A stretch of DNA of 64,000 nt from Leucobacter chromiisoli (GCF_016522505.1 NZ_JAEHOH010000020.1:1-64000), one strand, 5' to 3'; shown: positions 40,486 to 49,238, numbered from the stretch's first letter. Translations and numbers: made by a program. The notes: generated by a model from the sequence alone, not told the origin.

Positions 40486-41430
40486 ATGGGGTCCCGGCTC
40501 GACATCACCCTGATGCAGCTCGAGAGCTTCATCGCCGCGGCGTCCTGCGAGAGCATCAGCGCCGCCGCTGAGCAGCTGCACACCTCGCAGTCGAACCTCT
40601 CGGTCGCCGTCGCCAACCTCGAGCGGCGGCTCGGGGTCGAGCTGCTGGTGCGCCGCCGGTCGAAGGGGGTGGGGGTCACCCCGGCGGGTCGCGATCTCCT
40701 CGTCAGGGCCCGGGCGATCGTCGAGGCGTCGCGGGAGCTCGAGGACGCGGCCAGGGGCGGCCGGGAGGAGCTCGAGGGGGATCTGCAGGTCGGATGCCAC
40801 CTGCCCCTGACCTCCTTCTACGTGCCGGGCCTCATCGCGGGGGTGCGCGACCGGGCCCCGGGAGTGCGCCCCTCGATCAGGGAGGGCAACCAGGACGAGC
40901 TGCAGCAGGCCGTGCACGACGGCGAGCTGGACCTGGCGCTCGTCTACGACCAGTCGCTCCCGACGCGGCTGAGGTTCCACCGCTTCGCCTCCGTCTGGCC
41001 CTACGCCATCGTCGCGCCGGGAACCGCGATCGCGGCGCGCGGCACCACGAGCCTCGCCGAGCTGTCGACGCTCACGATGGTGAACTACGAGGCCGTGTAC
41101 GCGGCGGGGCGCTCGCACGAGCTCTTCCGCAGCGCGGGGCTGCCGCTCCCCGCCGAGATCCGGGCGAGGAGCCTCGACTCCGTCCGCGCGCTCGTGGCCG
41201 CGGACCTCGGCTTCTCGATCCTCAACCAGCGGTGGGGCACGAACCTCACGGCAGACGGGGCCGAGGTGGTCCCCGTCGAGCTGACCGATCGCGTCTCGCC
41301 GATGGGCATCGGAGTGCTGACCCGGCGCAGCGCCCTGAGCGCCAAGACCGCTCTCGCGATCGAGATCCTGCGCGCGCACGCCGTGCACCGCCACCCCGAG
41401 CACGATCCGCTCGGCGAACCGCTCGCTTGA
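40486..41430 (+). CDS. LysR-family regulator of the iac-like genes
   Basis: The 314-aa protein has the N-terminal LysR HTH ([42 protein letters not shown]) and the two-lobe effector domain. ATG 40486 has GTGAGG upstream; the GTG 40477 nine bases earlier is an alternative. It lies between two operons that share a 19-bp box, so it probably activates both in response to the aromatic inducer. The known iac regulator IacR is MarR-type, so this is a different control. Confidence 0.88.
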   Translation: MGSRLDITLMQLESFIAAASCESISAAAEQLHTSQSNLSVAVANLERRLGVELLVRRRSKGVGVTPAGRDLLVRARAIVEASRELEDAARGGREELEGDLQVGCHLPLTSFYVPGLIAGVRDRAPGVRPSIREGNQDELQQAVHDGELDLALVYDQSLPTRLRFHRFASVWPYAIVAPGTAIAARGTTSLAELSTLTMVNYEAVYAAGRSHELFRSAGLPLPAEIRARSLDSVRALVAADLGFSILNQRWGTNLTADGAEVVPVELTDRVSPMGIGVLTRRSALSAKTALAIEILRAHAVHRHPEHDPLGEPLA

Positions 41431-41438
41431 TATTCAAC

Positions 41439-41457
41439 CTGCGCAGATGCACAATTA
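41439..41457. promoter_or_regulatory. LysR box B, upstream of the aminotransferase
   Basis: CTGCGCAGATGCACAATTA on the plus strand, 74 nt before the aminotransferase ATG, is the second copy of box A (16 of 19). It starts 9 nt after the LysR stop. The 3' part (CAATTATC) also resembles a -10 element. Confidence 0.65.
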
Positions 41458-41530
41458 TCGGCATGCGCGCACGCCCTCGTCCGCGCAGCTACGACAGACG
41501 CCGCGAGGAAGCGGTGGAAAGGTGCAGATC

Positions 41531-42910
41531 ATGACCGTGCTCACCCCCGACTCCGCGATCCGCGCGGCCGGCGACTACAAGACCGCGACCAAGAACTTCT
41601 GGCATCCGATGAGCCCGTCGAAGCAGGATCCGTCGCAGGAGACCCTCATCGTGGTCTCGGGCGAGGGCAACTACGTCACCGACGCGGACGGCAATCGGCT
41701 GCTCGACGGCGTCGGCGGCCTCTGGAACGTCAACGTCGGCCACAACCGCGCCGAGGTGAAGGACGCCATCAAGGCGCAGCTGGACCAGCTGGCGTACTAC
41801 CAGTCGTTCGACGGCGTCGCCCACCCCCGGGTCTACGACCTGGCCGACCGCCTCGTCGGCATGCTCGCTCAGGAGGACGCGCACCGCGTGCTGTTCGGCT
41901 CGAACGGCTCCGACGCGGTCGAGACCGCGCTCAAGCTCTCCCGCCAGTACTGGATCGCGGCGGGCGAGCCCGGCCGCGTGCGCTTCCTCTCGCTGCGCAA
42001 CTCCTACCACGGCATGCACATCGGCGGCACCTCGGTGGGCGGCAACGCCGTCTACCACTACAACCACGGCCCGCTGCTGCCGGGGGTCGAGCTGCTCGAC
42101 TCGCCGTTCCTCTACCGCAATCCGTGGAACACGGAGGACCCGGCCGAGCTCACCGACCACCTGATCCGTCAGCTCGAGGAGCGGATCGAGTTCCTCGGCG
42201 GACAGACGATCGCGGCGTTCATCGCTGAGCCCGTGCAGGGAGCCGGGGGCGTCATCGTGCCCCCCGAGGACTACTGGCCGCGCGTGCGGGAGGTGCTCGA
42301 CCGCCACGGCATCCTCATGATCTCCGACGAGGTCGTCACCGGGTTCGGCCGCACCGGCAACATGCTCGGCAGCCGCGGATGGGGGGTCAAGCCCGACATC
42401 ATGGCCTTCGCCAAGGGCATCTCCGCCGGCTACATCCCGCTCGCCGCGACGGTCTTCAACCGCAGGGTCGCCGACGCCATCGAGAACGGGCCGGGCTTCT
42501 CGAACGTCATCATGCACGGCTACACCTACAGCGGGCACCCCACCGCCGCCGCGGCCGCCCTCGCCGTGCTCGACATCGTCGAGCGCGACGACCTGCCGGG
42601 CAACGCCGGCCTCGTGGGGGCCGTGCTGCAGGACGAGCTGCAGGCCCTCGAGTCCCACCGCTACGTCGGCGAGACCCGGGGCAAGGGCCTCATGGCCGCG
42701 ATCGACCTCGTGGCCGACAAGGGCACCCGGGAGTCCGTCGACCCGTCGAGCGGCATCGCCCACAGGATCGCGGCCGCCGCCCGGGAGGAGGGCGTCGTGG
42801 TGCGTCCCGCGGGCACGAAGATCATCCTGTCGCCGCCGCTGACTCTCGAGGCCGACGAGGCCAGGGAGATGGTGCGCGCCCTCGACGCCGCCCTGTCACG
42901 GGTCGACTGA
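41531..42910 (+). CDS. Class III omega-aminotransferase
   Basis: The 459-aa PLP enzyme shows [80 protein letters not shown] with the Schiff-base Lys (near 295) and [16 protein letters not shown]. It resembles omega-amino acid:pyruvate aminotransferases, which can act on amines such as beta-alanine or aryl-ethylamines. ATG 41531 has GAAAGG about 9 nt upstream. With the aldehyde dehydrogenase it could turn tryptamine into indole-3-acetate (inference). Confidence 0.9.
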   Translation: MTVLTPDSAIRAAGDYKTATKNFWHPMSPSKQDPSQETLIVVSGEGNYVTDADGNRLLDGVGGLWNVNVGHNRAEVKDAIKAQLDQLAYYQSFDGVAHPRVYDLADRLVGMLAQEDAHRVLFGSNGSDAVETALKLSRQYWIAAGEPGRVRFLSLRNSYHGMHIGGTSVGGNAVYHYNHGPLLPGVELLDSPFLYRNPWNTEDPAELTDHLIRQLEERIEFLGGQTIAAFIAEPVQGAGGVIVPPEDYWPRVREVLDRHGILMISDEVVTGFGRTGNMLGSRGWGVKPDIMAFAKGISAGYIPLAATVFNRRVADAIENGPGFSNVIMHGYTYSGHPTAAAAALAVLDIVERDDLPGNAGLVGAVLQDELQALESHRYVGETRGKGLMAAIDLVADKGTRESVDPSSGIAHRIAAAAREEGVVVRPAGTKIILSPPLTLEADEAREMVRALDAALSRVD

Positions 42911-42927
42911 CGCCGGGCCGGCATGAT

Positions 42928-42959
42928 GAAGGGGGTGGATCCGCGGATCCACCCCCTTC
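42928..42959. terminator. Strong bidirectional terminator
   Basis: GAAGGGGGTGGATCC (42928-42942) and its complement form a nearly continuous palindrome centred on CGCG between the convergent aminotransferase and ferredoxin-reductase genes. Confidence 0.85.
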
Positions 42960-42969
42960 GACGTCGGCG

Positions 42970-43941
42970 TCAGTAGAGCTCGATCACCAGCCTCGGAGAC
43001 TTCGCCCGCGACACGCACAGCGCGATCTCGCCGCCCGCCTCCTTGTCGGCCTTCGACAGGCAGTTGTCGCGATGGTCGGCGACGCCCTCGATCAGGCCGC
43101 TGACGCAGGAGCCGCAGACGCCCTCCTCGCAGGACTTGAAGACGTCGATGCCGTTCTCCTCGAGAACGGAGAGGATCGTCTGGTCGGCCGGGATCTCGAA
43201 CTCCTCGCCGGTGTCGAGCTCGACGGTGAACGCGGTGTCGCCGCTCGTGTCGATGTCGACCCCCTCGAAGTGCTCGACGTGGAAGTTGCGCTCCCCCAGA
43301 GCCGGCTCCACGACGGCGCCCAGCTGCTCCATGAAGCCGACCGGACCGCAGGTGTAGACGTGGGTCTTCTCGGTCGCCCCCGCGCTGTCGGTCGCGTCGG
43401 AGATGATCCGGGCGAAGAGCTGGGGCCGGGCCGCGCGCTCCGTGCCGAAATGCAGGTGGACCCGGTCGCGGAACTCGGCGCGCTCCTCGAGGAGATCGAC
43501 GAAGGCGGCCTCGTCGCGCGACCGGGCGAAGTAGTGCAGCTCGAAGACGGCGCCCCGGGAGTAGAGTTCGTAGGCCATGGACAGCAGCGGGGTGACCCCG
43601 ATCCCGCCGGCGACGAGGATGTGCTGCTCGGCGTCCTCGGCGATCCCGAGCAGGTTGCGGGGCTTGCCGATGAGCAGCCGGTCGCCGGGCTCCACCCGGT
43701 GCAGGGCGCTGCTGCCGGCGCCCTCCGGTTCGCGCTTGATCGCGACGAGCAGCGAGGACGGATCCCCCGGCGCGCTGCAGAGCGAGTACTGCCGCAGCAC
43801 GCCGGTCGGGCCGGTGATGTCGACGTGGGCGCCCGCGGAGAACGGGGTGAACGGGCGTTCGTCCTCGTGCACGAGTCGCAGCGTGCGGATGATGGGCGTC
43901 TCCTCGGTGACCTCGGCCACCCGCACCACGACGCCGCTCAC
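42970..43941 (-). CDS. Oxygenase reductase with C-terminal 2Fe-2S domain (IacF-like)
   Basis: The 323-aa protein is of the phthalate-dioxygenase-reductase type. It has a flavin part (RQYSLCSAPGDPSSLLVAIKRE), an NAD part (VAGGIGVTPLLSMAYEL, TCGPVGFMEQL) and a plant-type ferredoxin (CEEGVCGSCVSG ... NCLS, near 270-310). It passes electrons from NAD(P)H to the Rieske oxygenase. GTG 43941 overlaps the beta-subunit stop (GTGA). Confidence 0.9.
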   Translation of the reverse strand: MSGVVVRVAEVTEETPIIRTLRLVHEDERPFTPFSAGAHVDITGPTGVLRQYSLCSAPGDPSSLLVAIKREPEGAGSSALHRVEPGDRLLIGKPRNLLGIAEDAEQHILVAGGIGVTPLLSMAYELYSRGAVFELHYFARSRDEAAFVDLLEERAEFRDRVHLHFGTERAARPQLFARIISDATDSAGATEKTHVYTCGPVGFMEQLGAVVEPALGERNFHVEHFEGVDIDTSGDTAFTVELDTGEEFEIPADQTILSVLEENGIDVFKSCEEGVCGSCVSGLIEGVADHRDNCLSKADKEAGGEIALCVSRAKSPRLVIELY

Positions 43942-44513
43942 AGCAGGAACCCGGCGGCCGGCGTGGAGTCCTGGCTGTCGATCAGCCGGATCACCTTCAG
44001 CGCGATCCGATCGTCGGCGGGGGTGGCGCCGAAGCGGACCCGGTACTCCACGTCGCCGGCCCAGAGGTGGTGCGTGCCGCGCTTGTAGGCCACGATCACC
44101 TGCGCCGCGCGGAGCAGCACCCCGTCGTCGTCGACCTCGCCGCAGATGAACCGGCCCAGCGTGCGGACCGTCGTCGCGGCGTCCACCGCGGCGATCGCGT
44201 ACCCCTCCGTCAGGCGCACCACGCGCGAGCGCCGCATGGCGTCGTCGTCGAACACCATGTTCAGGCTGCCGGCGAAGTCCTCGGTCTCGGGATCGATCGG
44301 GATCACGTAGATGCCGTCCTCCGAGTAGAGCTCCTGCCACTCCTCGTAGTTCTTGCGATCGAGCAGCTCCGCCTCGTAGGAGACGAGATCCACCGCTCGG
44401 GCGACCCTGGGGTCGGCCACCGAGACGCCGGAGTAGGACAGGGGGCGCTTGTAGGTGCTGCGACCGGTCAGCCACGCGCCCGGCTTCACCTTCGATGCTG
44501 CGGATTCAGTCAT
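43938..44513 (-). CDS. Ring-hydroxylating oxygenase beta subunit (IacD-like)
   Basis: The 191-aa SnoaL/NTF2-fold protein (VDLVSYEAELLDRKNYEEWQELYSEDGIYVIP, RTLGRFICGEVDDDGVLLRAAQVIVAYKRG) is the small subunit of a Rieske dioxygenase. The subunit shapes the hexamer and has no metal. It overlaps the alpha subunit stop by 8 nt. Confidence 0.87.
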   Translation of the reverse strand: MTESAASKVKPGAWLTGRSTYKRPLSYSGVSVADPRVARAVDLVSYEAELLDRKNYEEWQELYSEDGIYVIPIDPETEDFAGSLNMVFDDDAMRRSRVVRLTEGYAIAAVDAATTVRTLGRFICGEVDDDGVLLRAAQVIVAYKRGTHHLWAGDVEYRVRFGATPADDRIALKVIRLIDSQDSTPAAGFLL

Positions 44514-45804
44514 CGCTCATCATTTCCTTCCACTTGTAGTAGGCCGCGCGCATGCCCGACTCGTCGGTCACGTGCGAGGTCGGCCACCCCTCCTCCGTCC
44601 GCGTCTCCCGGGCGGATCCGCGGTTCACCATCACCGGCAGCTCGGGGCCGCCGACGGCGCCGCGCTGCACCCGGTCCCAGCCCTCCGCGTCGTCCGGGGT
44701 GCCGAAGCCGAAGGGTCCCTGGAAGTTCTCGTGCGCGCGCATGCGCTCCCGGTTCACGCGATCGACGATCTCGGGCGGGCCGTCGGGGCCTATCGCGATG
44801 TGCTCGATGACGGTCTCGTCGACCGACACCGGCCGCAGCGTGCGGAAGAAGGAGATCGACATCGACACGTTCGGGAAGAGGTTCAGGTTGAAGCCGGTGC
44901 CGTGCATGGAGTAGACGAGCCTCCGGATCTCCTCCTCCGAGACGCCGTTCGCCCGCAGGTCGGCCACGAGACCGTCGAAGCGGGGCTGCAGCGGCTCGCT
45001 GCCGTCGTCGGCCTCGAGATCCGAGTGCTCGGGCACCATCTGCATCACGGAGTGCCCGTTGCCGAGCACGTGGGTGACGGCGGAGGGATCCGTCATGAAG
45101 CTCATCATCTCCGCCGTCTCGCTGTCGACCGTCGCCATCCACGAGCGGTGCACGATCGGGAAGTGGTAGCCGTCGGTCGTGTTCTCGAGCTGGATCTTCC
45201 AGTTGCCCTTGAAGGTGAACCGGTGCGTGCCGAGGACCTTGAGGGGGTACCCGGCGCCCTGGGCCATGAAGCGGTCGATCCACATCTTGACGTCGCCGAG
45301 GAAGTCCTCGAGCGGCTCGATGTCGTGGTTGAACGTCGCGAAGATCATGCCGTTGTACTGCTCGGTGCGCAGCTTCTTGAGGCCCATGTTCTTTTTGTCC
45401 ATGATCCCCTCGTACCCCTCGGGGTACGGGATCCCCCGCAGGGCGCCGTCGAGGCCGTACGACCACGCGTGATAGGGGCAGGTGAAGCCGTTGACGACGC
45501 CGGACCGCGTCTCGCACACGGTCGCCCCGCGGTGGCGGCAGCGGTTCAGCATCGTGTGGATGTTGCCCTTGCGGTCGCGGGAGACGATCACCGGCTGCCT
45601 GCCGACGTGGGTCGCCTTGAACGCGCCCGCCTTGGGCAGCTCGCTGATGTGCGCGACCCAGACCCAGGTCCGCTCGAAGATCTTCGTCATCTCCTCCTCG
45701 AAGATCTCCGGGTCCGTGTACATGCGGCCCGCGACGCGATCCTCGAGCACGAGATCGGCGGGTTCGAACTCGTAGACATTCTCCTCTGTGAACTCAACGG
45801 TCAC
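44506..45804 (-). CDS. Rieske ring-hydroxylating oxygenase alpha subunit (IacC-like)
   Basis: The 432-aa protein has the Rieske site CRHRG...FTCPYHAW (C-H then C-H, near 85-110) and the mononuclear iron motif NTTDGYHFPIVH (near 210), as in ring-hydroxylating dioxygenases. GTG 45804 is chosen because GGAGG lies 6-7 nt upstream; ATG farther up would lack one. It is the first gene of the iacC-iacD-iacF operon. IacC acts on an oxidised indole-acetate intermediate; a dioxygenase for another aromatic acid remains possible. Confidence 0.85.
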   Translation of the reverse strand: MTVEFTEENVYEFEPADLVLEDRVAGRMYTDPEIFEEEMTKIFERTWVWVAHISELPKAGAFKATHVGRQPVIVSRDRKGNIHTMLNRCRHRGATVCETRSGVVNGFTCPYHAWSYGLDGALRGIPYPEGYEGIMDKKNMGLKKLRTEQYNGMIFATFNHDIEPLEDFLGDVKMWIDRFMAQGAGYPLKVLGTHRFTFKGNWKIQLENTTDGYHFPIVHRSWMATVDSETAEMMSFMTDPSAVTHVLGNGHSVMQMVPEHSDLEADDGSEPLQPRFDGLVADLRANGVSEEEIRRLVYSMHGTGFNLNLFPNVSMSISFFRTLRPVSVDETVIEHIAIGPDGPPEIVDRVNRERMRAHENFQGPFGFGTPDDAEGWDRVQRGAVGGPELPVMVNRGSARETRTEEGWPTSHVTDESGMRAAYYKWKEMMSDD

Positions 45805-45993
45805 CGAACTGCCTCCATTCAAGGGTGCGATTGCCCCCGACGATGCGGCCGGCGGCTGAAGTACGGGCATCAGTCTAGAAATCCGAGAGGCCCGGGATAA
45901 TTGGCGATCCCCTCAGCGTCATAGGGGTTTCCCCTACGCCCGTACGGCACATCCCATCTGCCCCGCGCCATCGTCTCCGCATAGCCTGGGGGC
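45805..45993. promoter_or_regulatory. Divergent promoter region with TAGGGGTTTCCCCTA box
   Basis: A perfect 6-3-6 palindrome TAGGGGTTTCCCCTA lies at 45922-45936. Leftward, ATGACG and TATCCC 17 nt apart form a candidate promoter for the Rieske operon, just downstream of the palindrome, the usual place for an activator. Rightward, TAGCCT (45982-45987) ends 6 nt before ATG 45994, a leaderless start. The FixJ-type regulator at 47925-48581 is the likely binder. Confidence 0.55.
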
Positions 45994-46365
45994 ATGTCGG
46001 CCCAAGACCCACACCCCGACGAGGCGATCGACGCGGTGCTCCACGCGCTCGCGGCCCCGCTCGTCTCGGCAGAGAACTATCTGGCGGGCGTCCGAGCGCG
46101 TACGCGGTCCCTCGCCGCCCACCCGGTCGTGCCCGAGGAGCTCGGCGGCGAGATCATGCGCGGCATCGACGGCGCCATGCGCAGCCTCGAGGAGGCCGCC
46201 GCGACGATGACGGCCTTCGCGCTGCTCGGCGAGGCCGGCAGGCCCGGGTGCCCGGCGTGCGACGCCGCCCGACCCGTCGACGGCCGGGAGGGGCGGCCCG
46301 AGGCCGACGGACCCCGCCGGTTCACCGGCGCGAGGAATGTGATCACCACCGAGGAGGAACACTGA
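45994..46365 (+). CDS. Unknown protein upstream of the amidase operon, 123 aa
   Basis: The protein starts MSAQDPHPDEAIDAVLHALAAPLVSAENYLAGVRARTRS, is alpha-helical in the first 85 residues, and has a CPAC pair near residue 86 followed by an Arg/Pro-rich tail. It begins 6 nt after a -10 box and its TGA overlaps the next ATG. I do not recognise the family. It could be a small subunit or regulator of the amidase complex; this is only context. Confidence 0.65.
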   Translation: MSAQDPHPDEAIDAVLHALAAPLVSAENYLAGVRARTRSLAAHPVVPEELGGEIMRGIDGAMRSLEEAAATMTAFALLGEAGRPGCPACDAARPVDGREGRPEADGPRRFTGARNVITTEEEH

Positions 46366-46649
46366 TGCTGCGACTGGACACGCCGGACGACCAGCGCCGG
46401 ATGACCCTGGTCTGCTACCTCGACACCTTCGGGTACGGCTGGAAGCACGTGGATCTGTTCACGCACGATCTCGAGGGCAACGAGCTCAACTGGGTCCACT
46501 GGGGGGTTCCCGAGGACGGCCCCGAGGCCGCGGATCGCGTCACCGCCCGCGTCGAGCCGACGCTCAAGCGCACCTCCGAGTGGCGGCACCGGGTGAGCCC
46601 GGTCGGTCAGGACTACTGGGTCGCCGATGTCGTCTGGAGCGACGGGTGA
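46365..46649 (+). CDS. Unknown protein of the amidase operon, 94 aa
   Basis: The protein (MLRLDTPDDQRRMTLVCYLDTFGYGWKHVDLF, WVHWGVPEDGPEAADRV, ...GQDYWVADVVWSDG) is aromatic-rich and probably a beta-barrel-like domain. It is linked by TGATG to the gene upstream and by GTGA to the amidase. No family is recognised. Confidence 0.65.
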   Translation: MLRLDTPDDQRRMTLVCYLDTFGYGWKHVDLFTHDLEGNELNWVHWGVPEDGPEAADRVTARVEPTLKRTSEWRHRVSPVGQDYWVADVVWSDG

Positions 46650-47935
46650 GCGCATTCGCGCCGTGGTCCCTCGCCGAGCTCGTCGCGGACCTCCGATCGG
46701 GCGCGCTCGCTCCCGCGGACGCGCTCGAACGCTCCCGCGAGCGCATCGACGCGACGGACGCCGCGATCCGGGCCTGGGTCGTGACCGACTTCGAGCGCGC
46801 CGGTGCGCGGGACGCCTCCGGTCCGGCATCCGGCGGCGCCGGGCGACGGCCGGCGGGTCGCGGGGCGCTCGCCGGTGCGCCGATCGGCGTCAAGGACATC
46901 ATCGACGTGCGGGGGCTCCCCACGCGGTGCGGTTCCGCGCTGCGGGCCGGCGCGCCGGCGAGCGCCTCGGACGCCGGGATCGTGACCGCCTGGCGCGCGG
47001 CCGGCGCGATCCCCGTCGGCAAGACCGTGACCACGGAGTTCGCCTACTTCGCCCCCGGCCCGACCGGCAATCCGGCCGCTCCCGGCCGCACCCCGGGGGG
47101 CTCGTCCAGCGGTTCCGCAGCGGCCGTGGCGTCGGGCCAGGTGCCGCTCGCGCTCGGCTCGCAGACCGCCGCCTCCGTCACCCGGCCGGCGGCCTTCTGC
47201 GGAGTGGCCGCGCTCGTCATGACGCGGGGGCGCTTCGCCGCGGACGGCGTCGTGGGCCTCGCGCGCAGCCTCGACAGCCACGGGTTCTTCGCCGCCGGCG
47301 CGGAGGATCTCGGCGTGGCCTGGTCGGCGGTGAGCGGGGAGGCCGTCGAGCGCGTCGAGGCGCCGCGGCTGCTGGTGTGGGATGCGGCGTCGCTCGGCGG
47401 CGTCTCCGACGACATGGCCTCGGCCGTGGACGAGGCGATCTCCGCCCTGCGCTCCCGGGGCGCCGAGATCGAACGGTTCCCGGAGCCGGCGCTGGTGGAC
47501 GAGGCCACCGCCGCGCACCTCGTCGTGATGGGGTACGAGGCGGCCGTCGAGCGCGCCGAGGAGCTCGCCCGGCCCGAGCGCCTCAGCCCCCAGCTGCGCG
47601 CGCTGCTCGAGGGCGGACGCGGGATCCCGCGCGCCGACTACGACGAGGCTCGCGGGGTGATCGAGCGGGCACGGCGACGCGTCGAGGCGCTGACCGCGGA
47701 GGGCGCGGCGATCATCGGCCCCGCCGCGCTGGGCGCCGCCCCCGAGGGCCTGTCGGCGACGGGCGATCCGATCCTGAGCCGGGCGTGGCAGGCGCTCGGG
47801 CTGCCGGTGGTCGCGGTGCCCGGCCTGCACGACCCGGGAGGGCGTCCGCTCGGCGTGCAGCTGATCGGCGAGCCGAACCGCGAGTCGCGGCTGCTGGGCA
47901 CCGCCGCCTGGGTGCAGGAGCGCCTCAGACCGTGA
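46646..47935 (+). CDS. Amidase signature enzyme (IacH-like)
   Basis: The 429-aa protein has the amidase-signature Lys in GAPIGVKDIID (near 80) and the GGSSSGSAAAVASG loop (near 150). The second Ser region reads GSQTAASVTRP where the classical form is GSDTGGSIR, so the nucleophile appears to be the Ser of AAS. The change suggests a substrate pocket different from GatA. GTG 46646 overlaps the upstream stop. In the iac clusters IacH is an amidase of unresolved role. Confidence 0.8.
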   Translation: MSAFAPWSLAELVADLRSGALAPADALERSRERIDATDAAIRAWVVTDFERAGARDASGPASGGAGRRPAGRGALAGAPIGVKDIIDVRGLPTRCGSALRAGAPASASDAGIVTAWRAAGAIPVGKTVTTEFAYFAPGPTGNPAAPGRTPGGSSSGSAAAVASGQVPLALGSQTAASVTRPAAFCGVAALVMTRGRFAADGVVGLARSLDSHGFFAAGAEDLGVAWSAVSGEAVERVEAPRLLVWDAASLGGVSDDMASAVDEAISALRSRGAEIERFPEPALVDEATAAHLVVMGYEAAVERAEELARPERLSPQLRALLEGGRGIPRADYDEARGVIERARRRVEALTAEGAAIIGPAALGAAPEGLSATGDPILSRAWQALGLPVVAVPGLHDPGGRPLGVQLIGEPNRESRLLGTAAWVQERLRP

Positions 47936-48581
47936 GGCGGTGCAGGTAGAGATCGCGCACGAGTCGTCCCAGGCTCTCCGCGGAGGTCTTGGCCCGGATG
48001 CGCGTGCGGTGCACGTCGACCGTCTTCACGCTCGCGCTGAGCCTCGTGGCGATCTGCTGACTCGACAGGCCGTCCATGACGAGGCGCAGCACGTCGCGCT
48101 CCCGGGGCGTCAGGCCGTGCAGGCGCGCGCTCAGCTCGCGCCTCGCCGAGCGGGCGGCGAACGCGTCCCTCGCCGCGGAGAGCTGCGCCTGCACGGTCTC
48201 GACCATCGTCTGCGGCTCGTACGGCTTCTCGAAGAACCCCACCGCGCCGGCGCGCATCGCGCGGACGGCCGAGGGCACGTTGCCGTGCCCCGAGCAGAAG
48301 AGCACCGGCGCGGGATAGTCGCGCTCGAGCAGCTGCTCCTGGAGCAGCAGGCCGCTCAGGCCGCGCATCCGGAGCTCGAGGATGACGACCGCGGGCTCCT
48401 CCTCGTCGAACTCGCCGAGGAACGACGGCGCATCGGGGTAGGTGAGCGCCACGATCCCGACGCTCTGCAGCAGATATGCGAGGGAGTTGCGCACCCCCTC
48501 GTCGTCGTCGACGATGTGCACGACCGGCGTGTCCTCGAGGACCTCGCGCCCCGGGGTCAGGTCTGCATGGTGGAGCGCCAT
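47925..48581 (-). CDS. FixJ/LuxR-type response regulator with Glu at the phosphorylation site
   Basis: The 218-aa protein has a receiver (VHIVDDDEGVRNSL acid pocket at 25-27, VLFCSGHGNVP, FFEKP) and a LuxR HTH (LTPRERDVLRLVMDGLSSQQIATRLSASVKTVDVHRTRIRAK). The usual phosphoacceptor Asp is Glu69, in VVILELRMRGLSG: the spacing to the acid pair (43 residues) equals that in FixJ. No sensor kinase is coded nearby. It overlaps the amidase 3' end, so the two transcripts converge. It likely controls the Rieske operon constitutively or through another input. Confidence 0.85.
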   Translation of the reverse strand: MALHHADLTPGREVLEDTPVVHIVDDDEGVRNSLAYLLQSVGIVALTYPDAPSFLGEFDEEEPAVVILELRMRGLSGLLLQEQLLERDYPAPVLFCSGHGNVPSAVRAMRAGAVGFFEKPYEPQTMVETVQAQLSAARDAFAARSARRELSARLHGLTPRERDVLRLVMDGLSSQQIATRLSASVKTVDVHRTRIRAKTSAESLGRLVRDLYLHRLTV

Positions 48582-48586
48582 GTCGT

Positions 48587-49144
48587 CTACGCGTCCATGA
48601 GGACCGACTGCGAGGGGAATGCCTCGGCGAAGTCGTTGGGCAGCGGCGCCACGAAGACGTTCTCGGTGCGGGTGCGGGTGATCCTCCACACCCCGTCCTC
48701 CCTGCGGAAGGCGTTGTTGAGCCGGCTGGAGCGCAGCAGCGCCTTGCCGTCGGAGAACAGCCAGGGCTGCATGTGGATCCACTGCCCCGTCGCCGTGTCG
48801 CCCGTCACATGGATCTGCTCGGACGTCAGGTAGTGGGCGTTGAGCAGCAGCAGCGGATCCTGCCTGGTGCCCCAGAACCCCTGGAAGTGACGCCGGATCG
48901 CGTCCTTCCCCTCCGCTCGTCCGAACTGATCGTCGTAGTACTCGCCGACGCCCTCCCACACCGCGTCCTCGGTGTAGAGCTCGAGGATGAGCTCGATGCG
49001 CTCGGCGTCGTCGGTCACCCCGGGCTCGGGCAGCGGCGTGTCGCAGAGGAACATGTAGCGCGCCTGCACCCGGCGGATGTCCGCCTCCGCTTCCAGCGCG
49101 TCGATCCGCTTCAAGAGGCTGTCGAGAACTTCCTGCGTGGCCAT
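48587..49144 (-). CDS. SnoaL-like protein (IacI-like)
   Basis: The 185-aa NTF2/SnoaL-fold protein starts with a coiled-coil helix (MATQEVLDSLLKRIDALEAEADIRRVQARYMFLCD), then ELYTEDAVWEGVGEYYDDQFGRAEGKDAIRRHFQGF and WRITRTRTENVFV. Similar proteins appear in aromatic catabolic clusters, including iacI. It lies 6 nt upstream of the response regulator gene, likely one operon. The function is unknown, possibly an isomerase or dehydratase. Confidence 0.72.
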   Translation of the reverse strand: MATQEVLDSLLKRIDALEAEADIRRVQARYMFLCDTPLPEPGVTDDAERIELILELYTEDAVWEGVGEYYDDQFGRAEGKDAIRRHFQGFWGTRQDPLLLLNAHYLTSEQIHVTGDTATGQWIHMQPWLFSDGKALLRSSRLNNAFRREDGVWRITRTRTENVFVAPLPNDFAEAFPSQSVLMDA

Positions 49145-49167
49145 GTCACTCCCTCGTGCTGTCATTC

Positions 49168-49186
49168 GCGATGACCGGGTCATCGC
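49168..49186. promoter_or_regulatory. Palindrome upstream of the SnoaL/regulator operon
   Basis: GCGATGAC-CGG-GTCATCGC is a perfect 8-3-8 inverted repeat, 24 nt upstream of the SnoaL start, where it could be an operator overlapping the promoter. The binder is unknown. Confidence 0.5.
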
Positions 49187-49238
49187 CTGGCCCCGACACT
49201 AGGTCAGGAGGCGGCCGCCGGAAGAGGCTCCGGTCTGC

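Noticed and set aside
46646..47935. GatA subunit of the tRNA amidotransferase
   Set aside because: The catalytic loop is altered and the context is catabolic. gatB lies 16 kb away in another operon.
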